NCBI RefSeq assembly: GCF_016862075.1
Contig: NZ_BOMG01000064.1
Coordinates: forward strand, 1-64,000
Reading direction: 5' to 3'
DNA: 64,000 nt
From: Actinoplanes couchii
Lineage (GTDB): Bacteria; Actinomycetota; Actinomycetes; Mycobacteriales; Micromonosporaceae
Position numbers and translations under genes: made by a program. The notes beneath the pieces were generated by a model. That model saw only the letters and a program-made list of their open reading frames with translations, had not been told where the DNA came from and ran no database searches. This document shows positions 17,601 to 64,000 of this stretch, piece by piece; position 1 is the first letter of the stretch; each line of letters starts with the position of its first letter.

Positions 17601-20600
17601 GTCGGCGGGCAGGTCGATCAGGCCGCCCCAGCACTGCGGGAGCTCCAGCGCGGCGACCCGGCCCAGACCCCACATCCGGGCCTGATCGGGATCGGTCACC
17701 GGGTCAGTGGGGCCGGTGGAGACGGCGCCGCGGGTGAGCACCCACACCGACGCGTCCAGGTCGAGGTAGTCGAGGGTCTGCAGCAGCTCGGTGACCTGCC
17801 AGAGGGCGTCGGCGCCGGGCGTGACCAGGACACCGTCGACCGGCCAGGCCTCGGCGAGGTCGCCGGTGACCGTGTCGATGGCGTCGAGCAGCCCGTCCTC
17901 GGCGTCACCGACCACCAGCCAGCGGCCACGCGTGCCGGGGGCGGCGGCGGTGGCCGTGACCGGGGTCCAGCCGAAGTCGTAGGTCAGGGTGTCACCGGCC
18001 GGGGTCACCGCGGGCGGCATCAGCCAGAACGAGTCCTCCTGGAACGCGTACGTGGGCAGGCCGACCGTGCGGTGCCGGCCGAGGATCGCGGTCCAGTCCA
18101 TCCGGACACCCGCCACGTGCAGCGCGCCGATCCCGTCGAACAGGGCGGTGACCTGGTCGTCCCGGTCCCGGCGCTGCAGGGCGGCCACCACCGGGGCGGT
18201 GCCGGCCGAGTCGCTGATCATCGCGACCAGGGTGCCGGTCGGCCCGACCTCGGCGAACGCCGTGACACCGGCCTGCTCGGCGGCACGCACCGCGTCCAGG
18301 AACCGGACCGGCTGCCGGATCTGATCCACCCAGTAGCCGGGGGTGCTGAACTCCGGCCCGGCCAGCGCACCGGTCACCGTGGACACCACCGGCAGAGTGG
18401 CGGGCCGGAAGGTGAGACCGTCGACCACGGTACGGAACTCGGCGAGCATCGGCTCCATCAGCGCCGAGTGGAAGGCGTGACTGACCGGCAGCCGCTTGGT
18501 CTGCTCGAAACCCGCCGCGGCGGCCTCGACCACCGCCAGCTCACCGGAGAGCACGACCGAGTCCGGGCCGTTGATCGCGGCGATGGTGACACCGGCCGGG
18601 ATCTGGTCCTCCCGCGCGCGGACCGCTATCATCGCGCCGCCCTCGGGCAGGGCCTGCATCAACCGGCCGCGGGCGGCGACCAGGGTGGCCGCGTCGGCCA
18701 GGCTGAGGACCCCGGCGATGTGCGCGGCCGCGATCTCACCGATCGAATGCCCGCCGACCAGCGCCGGGCGGATCCCCCACGACTCCAGCAGCCGGTACAG
18801 GGCGACCTCGAAGGCGAACAGGGCGGGCTGGGCGTTGCCGGTCCGGTCCAGGTCGTCCCAGTCGACGTCGCCGAGCAGTGCGGCCGCCTCGTCGAAGGCC
18901 GCCGCGAAGACCGGGAAACGGGCGTGCAGGGCACGGCCCATGCCGGCCCGCTGCGACCCCTGCCCGGCGAAGAACAGGGCCAGGGACTGCTTGGCCGCCA
19001 CCCCGGTGACGCCGCGGCCCTCGGCCAGGGCGGTCAGCGCGGCCCGGCGGTCACCGGTGACCACCGCGCGGTGCTCCATCAGGGCGCGGCTGGTGGCCAG
19101 GGAGTAGGCGACGTCGTCGCTGTTGTCTTTGTCGGCGATTTTTTCGAGGTTGCCGGCCTGGGCCCGGAGAGCTGCGGCGGTACGCGCGGACAACAGCCAC
19201 GGCAGACCGGAGTCGGCCGACGGCTCGACCGGTGCGGGCTGCTCCACGCTCTCGATGACGACGTGCGCGTTGGTGCCGCTGACCCCGAACGACGACACCG
19301 CGGCCCGGCGCGGACCGTCCGTGACCGGCCACGCCTCGGCCGCGGTGAGCAGGCGGGCGTCACCGGCGGTCCAGTCCACGTGCGGGGTGGGCGCGTCGGT
19401 GTGCAGCGTGGCCGGCAGCCGGCCGTGCTCCATCGCGAGAACCATCTTGATGACGCCGCCGACACCGGCGGCCGCCTGGGTGTGCCCGAGATTCGACTTG
19501 AGCGAACCGATCAGCACCGGATTCCCGGGCCGGTCCTGCCCGTACGTGGCGAGCAGCGCCGCCGCCTCGATCGGGTCACCGAGCCGGGTGCCGGTGCCGT
19601 GCGCCTCGATCACGTCGACGTCGGACGCCCGCAGACCGGCGTCGGCGAGCGCCGCCCGGATGACCCGCTGCTGCGAGGGGCCGTTCGGGGCGGTCAGGCC
19701 GTTGGAGGCGCCGTCGGAGTTGACCGCGGTGCCCCGGATCACCGCCAGCACCGGGTGTCCGTTCGCGCGGGCGTCGGAGAGACGCTCGACCAGCAGCATG
19801 CCGACACCCTCGGCCCAGCCGGTGCCGTCGGCGGCGGCCGCGAACGGCTTGCACCTGCCGTCCGGCGCCAGACCCTGCTGCCGGGAGAACTCCAGGAACA
19901 TCTGCGGCGTGGACATGATCGTCGCACCGCCGGCCAGGGCCAGATCGGACTCGCCGGACCGCAGCGACCGGACCGCCAGGTGCAGCGCCACCAGCGACGA
20001 CGAGCAGGCGGTGTCGACCGAGATGGACGGGCCCTCCAGGCCGAGCACGTACGAGATGCGCCCCGAGGAGACACTCACCGCGTTACCTGTCAGCAGGTGC
20101 CCGCCGGCCTCCTCGTGGCCACGGCCGGCGGTGGTGTCGTACCCGCCGTGCCCGGTCCCGACGAAGACACCGGTGGAGCTGCCCGCCAGCGACAGCGGGT
20201 CGAGGCCGCCGCGTTCCAGGGTCTCCCAGGCGACCTGCAGCAGCAGGCGCTGCTGCGGGTCCATCGCCAGGGCCTCACGCGGCGAGATGCCGAACAGGGC
20301 CGGGTCGAACCGGTCCGCGTCGTGCAGGAAACCACCCTCGGTGCTGTAGGTGGTCCCCTGGTGCGCCGGGTCCGGGTGGTACAGCGACCCGAGGTCCCAG
20401 CCCCGGTTCCGGGGGAAACCGGAGACCGCGTCCACGCCCGTGTCGACGAGCTCCCAGAGATCCTCCGGGGTGCGCACGCCACCGGGATACCGGCAGCCGA
20501 CCGCGACGATCGCGATCGGCTCCCGGCTGCGCTCGGTCACCTCGCGCAGTTGTTCCCGGCTGTCCTGGAGGTCCGCGACGGCCCGTTTGAGGTAGTCGCG

Positions 20601-20621
20601 GAGCTTGTCCTCGTTCGACAT
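5676..20621 (-). CDS. PKS-D: modular type I polyketide synthase, 3 complete modules
   Basis: A 4981-residue protein with D1 KS-AT-KR-ACP (malonyl), D2 KS-AT-DH-ER-KR-ACP (methylmalonyl) and D3 KS-AT-DH(dead)-KR-ACP (methylmalonyl). The frame stays open to an ATG at 20675, but the ATG at 20621 is preferred: AGAGG lies 6 nt upstream, and the resulting N-terminus (MSNEDKLRDYLKRAVADL) matches the docking helices that start PKS-C and PKS-E. The longer version would add 18 residues unlike any family member. KS cysteines are at 206, 1567 and 3531. The D2 and D3 ATs have GHSQG and YASH; the D1 AT has GHSIG and HAFH. The tail ends DEMFDLIDRELGR, the same docking class as PKS-B. The first KS has an ordinary active-site Cys and there is no loading module, so this is an extension protein even though it lies downstream of the TE gene. 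Confidence 0.97.
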   Translation of the reverse strand: MSNEDKLRDYLKRAVADLQDSREQLREVTERSREPIAIVAVGCRYPGGVRTPEDLWELVDTGVDAVSGFPRNRGWDLGSLYHPDPAHQGTTYSTEGGFLHDADRFDPALFGISPREALAMDPQQRLLLQVAWETLERGGLDPLSLAGSSTGVFVGTGHGGYDTTAGRGHEEAGGHLLTGNAVSVSSGRISYVLGLEGPSISVDTACSSSLVALHLAVRSLRSGESDLALAGGATIMSTPQMFLEFSRQQGLAPDGRCKPFAAAADGTGWAEGVGMLLVERLSDARANGHPVLAVIRGTAVNSDGASNGLTAPNGPSQQRVIRAALADAGLRASDVDVIEAHGTGTRLGDPIEAAALLATYGQDRPGNPVLIGSLKSNLGHTQAAAGVGGVIKMVLAMEHGRLPATLHTDAPTPHVDWTAGDARLLTAAEAWPVTDGPRRAAVSSFGVSGTNAHVVIESVEQPAPVEPSADSGLPWLLSARTAAALRAQAGNLEKIADKDNSDDVAYSLATSRALMEHRAVVTGDRRAALTALAEGRGVTGVAAKQSLALFFAGQGSQRAGMGRALHARFPVFAAAFDEAAALLGDVDWDDLDRTGNAQPALFAFEVALYRLLESWGIRPALVGGHSIGEIAAAHIAGVLSLADAATLVAARGRLMQALPEGGAMIAVRAREDQIPAGVTIAAINGPDSVVLSGELAVVEAAAAGFEQTKRLPVSHAFHSALMEPMLAEFRTVVDGLTFRPATLPVVSTVTGALAGPEFSTPGYWVDQIRQPVRFLDAVRAAEQAGVTAFAEVGPTGTLVAMISDSAGTAPVVAALQRRDRDDQVTALFDGIGALHVAGVRMDWTAILGRHRTVGLPTYAFQEDSFWLMPPAVTPAGDTLTYDFGWTPVTATAAAPGTRGRWLVVGDAEDGLLDAIDTVTGDLAEAWPVDGVLVTPGADALWQVTELLQTLDYLDLDASVWVLTRGAVSTGPTDPVTDPDQARMWGLGRVAALELPQCWGGLIDLPADVDATVADALAAVLGGAEDQVAIRAGGTLARRLRRTTLPSAADWTAPARVLVTGGTGALGTHLTRWLLDHGTERIVLASRRGPEAPGAPEPDDRVTVVACDVADRDALAALLATETFDGVVHAAGVLDDGLLTSLTPERLDTVLRAKAQAAANLDELLGDVGMFVLFSSIAGAIGNQGQANYAAANTYLDALAESRRSAGKPAISVAWGPWAAGMGADEAAHASARRLGLRPLDPRRALAALESAIVAERATVTVADIDWPVYATAMTAARPAPLFADVVTAPARRGPAGSATADRDLLTLVREQVAGVLGHASADGVDAGRAFRDLGFDSLTAVELRNRLAAATGLKLPATLLFDHPTAAAVAAFLTAEITGADGTGPVAAATVGSDEPIAIVSLACRLPGGVSSPEDFWRLLADGVDGVTGFPEDRGWDLDNLYDPDPDHQGTSYAREGGFLTDVAGFDHGFFGISPREALAMDPQQRLLLETSWELLERAGIDPDTLRGSSTGVFAGVNSNDYQGLMAGSADEVAGHLLTGNAMSVLSGRVAYTFGFEGPAVSVDTACSSSLVALHLAVNSLRSGECDLALAGGVTVMSTPYSFVEFSRQRGLAPDGRCKPFAEGADGTGWAEGVGLVLVERLSDAKAKGHEILAVVRGTAVNQDGASNGLSAPNGPAQQRVIRQALANAGLEPGDVDAVEAHGTGTRLGDPIEAQALIAAYGRNRTAPLHLGAVKSNIGHTQAAAGVAGIMKMVLALRHGSLPRTLHLDAPTSHVDWSDGAVALLAEHTPWPAGERTRRAGVSSFGISGTNAHVIIEEAPPTVVPAGPAEDGPVPLMLSARSADGVRAQARALAAHLRDTDADPRDVAYSLLATRAALPHRGAVVAGGRDELIAALDTLSGTTVARGQEKPVFVFPGQGSQWPEMALGLLDGSPVFAARLRACAEALRPYTDWDLIDVLRAGDLDRVDVVQPALWAMMVSLAELWRAHGVEPAAVVGHSQGEIAAAVVAGGLSLEDGARVVALRSRAITALAGRGGMASIGSPVAEVRERIAAWGELLSVATVNGPYSAVVAGDPVALDELVAACTTDGVRAKRVDVDYASHSAHVEAIEAELLDVLAPITPRTGDVPFWSTVTGEEIDTAGLTADYWYRNLRQTVEFERTTRALLTDGHRVFLEISAHPVVTPGLRETIEDSGVTASALGTLRRGEGSPARFLTALAEARGHGVPVDAGTLFPGAAPVALPTYPFAHQRFWPRATEAAGPDGLDHAMLGPAVHLAGGDGLVVTATWSLRTHPWLADHALGGVVLVPGAALVEAVIRVGDEVGCGRVDELTLHAPVLVPERGDVRIQIAVDAPDETGSRPVTLHGRTGGEWTLHASGSLSATADIPAADTGAWPPAGAEALDVGAFYDGLAEAGYGYGPAFRGVRAAWRQGADILADVVLPDTDSGVFGLHPALLDAALHPATLGPLSTDGGAGMPFSWTGVSLHATGATALRVRITGTGPDTITVIMADGAGQPVATVEALTVRPAAVPAPRRADSLYRLGWIPVTPADQPATGFTVVHAADPAGVLEHLRAGHDHLVVVTENAAGDTVTDVDAAAVWGLVRSAQSENPDRITLADLDGSPASAEVLPRLVATGEPQFVVRRGEGFIPRLERAAAGLTVDDPAQPWRLDIPVRGTVDNLAIVPVPDAGEPLAPGQVRIAVRAAGLNFRDVLNVLGMYPGDAPFLGSEAAGVVVEVAPDVTTLAPGDRVMGMITGGFGTHAVADHRVLSTFPVSWTFAEASAVPVVFLTAFYALNDLAGLRAGEKILIHAATGGVGMAATQVARHLGADVYGTASLGKQYLLRADGFAEDHLADSRTLDFEQAFAGGVDVVLNSLVGDFVDASLRLLGDGGRFIEMGKTDIRDAATAGTGRDIGYRAFDLAEAGPERIGQMLTELVALFEAGVLRHLPITAWDIQHAPEAFRHMSQARHTGKVVLTVPRAWNPDGTVLITGGTGELGGLLARHLVARHGVRHLLLAGRRGPDTPGARELAAELTAAGARVTVAAADVAVRDDVAALLARVDPEHPLTAVVHAAGILDDGTVDSLTPQRLHAVMLPKAGAARHLDELTRGHDLAEMVFFSSAAGVFGSPGQGNYAAANAFLDGLAQRRRTAGLPGTSLAWGLWAQASDMTRHLGDTGQARSRQGGLPMSTEDGLALFDAALTARRAQLVPVRLDLAGLRHRPRTELPPILRGLAGAGTRRRAASTGGSGDLRQRLAGLPAADQRRTLLDLVASYAAAVLGHAPGTAVDSGQAFRDLGFDSLTAVELRNRLSTATGLKLPATLVFDHPSPDALTAHLLAELTGDSATVTAAPAPVAAGADEPIAIVAMACRLPGGVRSPEDLWAMLDSGRDGVAAFPADRGWDLDGLYDDVPDSPGSSRTREGGFLDAVAGFDAGFFGISPREALAMDPQQRILLETAWELFERGGIDPRSVRGRQVGVFAGVSSSDYLSRVTDVPAELAPYINNGNALSVVSGRVAYTFGLEGPAVTVDTACSSSLVALHMAVNALRAGECEMALTGGVTVMTSPRIIVDFARQRGLAMDGRSKAFAASADGAGFSEGAGLLLVERLSDAQANGHQILAVVRGSAVNQDGASNGLSAPNGPSQQRVIMAALASAGLSTSDVDAVEAHGTGTRLGDPIEAQALIATYGRDRAAGQPLHLGSVKSNIGHTQAAAGVTGIMKMVLALRHGSLPRTLHLDAPTPHVEWTDTINLLGEPVAWPAGERTRRAGVSSFGVSGTNAHVILEEAPAPAASIEEPAPHDGPVPWVLSARSEKALRGQAEALLGVTGDPADIARSLTETRSLHEKRLVAVGDDPAAALRAYLTGTPDPRVVTGSAAGRDRRVVFVFPGQGAQWAGMGRDLLGDPVFAARLAECADALAPYTDWSLTEALADPDLLDRVDVVQPALWAVMVSLAAVWQARGVRPAAVLGHSQGEIAAVVVAGALSLADGAKVVALRSQAIAGSLSGLGGMASIAAPHADVQARLAGYDGVSIAAINGPGTVVVAGDPEDLDELVGKCVADGLRAKRIPVDYASHSAHVETIHDLLLDRLDGLTPRTADVPFLSTVTADWADTTELDGEYWYQNLRRTVRLEESLTALLGQGYDVFVECSPHPVLGGSIEDTAAAAGADAVVIGSLRRGDGTPARLLTSLAEAHVRGVAVDWALPGRIVPLPVYAFQRDRYWLEPGARRDPSGLDTVVHLAGDAGTVLTGRIGVGTQPWLDAHRLGDRVVVPGSALLDWATRAGDEAGLPVVGTLDEVTPLVLDGDRDVQVIVTGDGDLTVHARRDASEPWTRHATGRLTATATTARPAQGEGIRVRVDDASGFRLHPDLLAAAFADRGLPTGWRGVTVHATGATELTVHTTGDGDEVAMVALDAAGSPVVTADAVTLTPADQVVLAAGGSAPLYHVEWEPITLDGAPDGTVRAVADVHTALAEIQEWLAADRDGKLVLVSTDPGVHGLVRSAQSEHPGRFQLLDAVPGDERIAAATASDEPQIRIRSGRATVPRLDRAPAPAADVRWGTGTVLITGGTGGLGALVAEHLAGTHRVPRLVLLGRRGPAAPGAAALRDRLTALGAEVSMVTCDVADRDSLAAVLAGIPDLTGVVHAAGVLDDGLIESLTPDRLDAVLRPKADAAIHLDDLTRDRYLQQFVLFSSFAGVAGGLAQANYAAANAVLDDLAERRRAAGLPGTSLAWGFWEQRSGLTGDLDAADVSRMTRAGLLPIPTGTGLAMLDAAVASGEALLVPVLLRPTAESTPLFSRLVRATRRTAAATAGTGNEESLAGRLAPLSPAEQEKTLLRLVAGHVATVLGHASADEVEAERGFLDLGMSSVTAVELRNRLNTETGLRLPTTLIFDYPTPLGLARRLRSELRPGDTAGTPVFTELAGLESAVGAADLDPADRALLVARLRALQHRLDDDLTADADDNDLDLSSDDEMFDLIDRELGRA
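5900..10550 (-). other. Module D3: KS-AT(methylmalonyl)-DH(inactive)-KR-ACP(atypical)
   Basis: KS Cys3531; AT Ser3968 in GHSQG with YASHS. The DH is short and degenerate: HRLGDRVVVP (Gly replaced by Asp after His4259), no YGPAF motif, and Ala4368 in place of the catalytic Asp (HPDLLAAAF). The KR has LDD and NYAAAN (Tyr near 6517). The ACP motif reads GMSSV with Ser4864 as the attachment site. Predicted output: alpha-methyl, beta-hydroxy. Confidence 0.87.
10590..16440 (-). other. Module D2: KS-AT(methylmalonyl)-DH-ER-KR-ACP, fully reducing
   Basis: KS Cys1567; AT Ser1999 in GHSQG with YASHS. DH His2298 (HALGGVVLVP) and Asp2456 (LLDAALH) are intact. The ER spans about 11690-12625, with NFRDVLNVLGMYPG and HAATGGVGMAA. 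The KR has LDD and Tyr at 11223-11225. ACP serine at 10725-10727. Predicted output: methyl-branched methylene unit. Confidence 0.91.
16475..20525 (-). other. Module D1: KS-AT(malonyl)-KR(B-type)-ACP
   Basis: KS Cys206; AT Ser626 (GHSIG) with HAFHS. Unlike the KR-only modules of PKS-A and B2, no FW...VE dimerization-element motif is visible between AT and KR. The KR has TGGTGALG, LDD and Tyr1188 in NYAAAN. ACP serine at 16611-16613. Predicted output: beta-hydroxy. Confidence 0.89.
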
Positions 20622-20734
20622 CGGCAGCCTCTCGAGTGCGGAGATCCAGGCGGGTCGGACTCCCGCCCGACCCACTCTGCAAGATCTGCACTGCGAAAAA
20701 CCCTAGGCATTCGGGGATCTCCGAGGGCTGCCGC
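20622..20734 (-). promoter_or_regulatory. 113-bp gap between TE gene and PKS-D: weak terminator-like element and competing hairpins
   Basis: The largest gap in the window. Just after the PKS-C stop, the minus strand can form a small imperfect stem (TCGG/CCGA, 20711-20724), and it runs into five T residues (20696-20700), a weak intrinsic-terminator look. Further on, two hairpins exclude each other: GGGTCGG/CCGACCC (20652-20658 with 20667-20673, 7 bp, 8-nt loop) and GGCGGG/CCCGCC (20649-20654 with 20662-20667, 6 bp, 7-nt loop). No convincing -10/-35 promoter is seen. Function is unproven; chance is possible at this GC content. Confidence 0.3.
20628..20633 (-). promoter_or_regulatory. Ribosome binding site of PKS-D deciding the start
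   Basis: GAGAGG ends 6 nt before the ATG at 20621. The alternative ATG at 20675 has no comparable purine run close upstream, which argues for the shorter protein. Confidence 0.65.
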
Positions 20735-27040
<6,306 letters not shown>

Positions 27041-27048
27041 GTCAGAGG

Positions 27049-27054
27049 CCTTTC
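27049..27054 (-). promoter_or_regulatory. Ribosome binding site of PKS-C deciding a GTG start
   Basis: GAAAGG, 8 nt before GTG at 27040, in the 29-bp gap after the PKS-B stop. It supports the GTG over any in-frame ATG; the first internal ATG lies well inside the KS. Confidence 0.7.
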
Positions 27055-27069
27055 TCGTCCGGAGATCGC

Positions 27070-64000
<36,931 letters not shown>

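Noticed and set aside
20622..20675. 18-residue N-terminal extension of PKS-D from the ATG at 20675
   Set aside because: The extension has no counterpart in PKS-C or PKS-E docking heads, and a good GAGAGG ribosome site precedes the internal ATG at 20621.

Overview
The window is a very GC-rich stretch (essentially every third codon position is G or C) from a high-GC actinomycete, of the kind found in Streptomyces or the Micromonosporaceae. The genus cannot be fixed from the sequence. The window is almost entirely filled by five giant modular type I polyketide synthase (PKS) genes, all read from the minus strand, with hardly any intergenic DNA. No tailoring, transport, regulatory, RNA or mobile-element gene is present. 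Both ends of the window cut through PKS genes, so the locus continues on both sides.

Layout in the direction of transcription (high to low coordinates). PKS-A (47289 to beyond 64000) lacks its N-terminus and has four modules: A1 KS(part)-AT(methylmalonyl)-KR-ACP, A2 KS-AT(malonyl)-KR-ACP, A3 KS-AT(malonyl)-KR(dead)-ACP, A4 KS-AT(malonyl)-KR-ACP plus a docking tail. PKS-B (27070-47292) overlaps PKS-A by ATGA and has B1 DH-KR, B2 KR, B3 DH-ER-KR and B4 DH(dead)-KR, all malonyl. PKS-C (20735-27040) is a single malonyl module with a dead DH, a gutted ER and a working KR, ending in a thioesterase. PKS-D (5676-20621) has D1 KR (malonyl), D2 DH-ER-KR (methylmalonyl) and D3 DH(dead)-KR (methylmalonyl). 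PKS-E (start 5628, runs off the left edge) has E1 DH-KR (malonyl) and the start of the E2 ketosynthase.

The five proteins should form part of one assembly line. Each module adds one malonyl or methylmalonyl unit, sets the oxidation state of the beta carbon, and hands the chain on through terminal docking helices. Docking types suggest A to B to C, with release by the TE of PKS-C. If that is right, the acid end of the product reads: C3-OH, C5-OH, C7 methylene, C9-OH, C10-C11 alkene, C13-OH, C15 ketone, C17-OH, C18-methyl, C19-OH. This is a polyol whose ketone could close a six-membered hemiketal with the C19-OH. PKS-D and PKS-E lie downstream of the TE gene although they are ordinary extension proteins, so gene order and chain order are not collinear. 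They probably act earlier in the line, before PKS-A, or alternatively are inserted between B and C.

The most informative features are the decay states of reductive domains: an NADPH-site-less, Tyr-less KR in A3, three independently inactivated DHs, and an ER in PKS-C that has lost its cofactor-binding half by internal deletion. Also notable are an atypical last ACP in PKS-D, signs of inter-module recombination, and an unusual 113-bp gap between the TE gene and PKS-D with competing hairpins. I do not recognise the final product and give no gene symbols.
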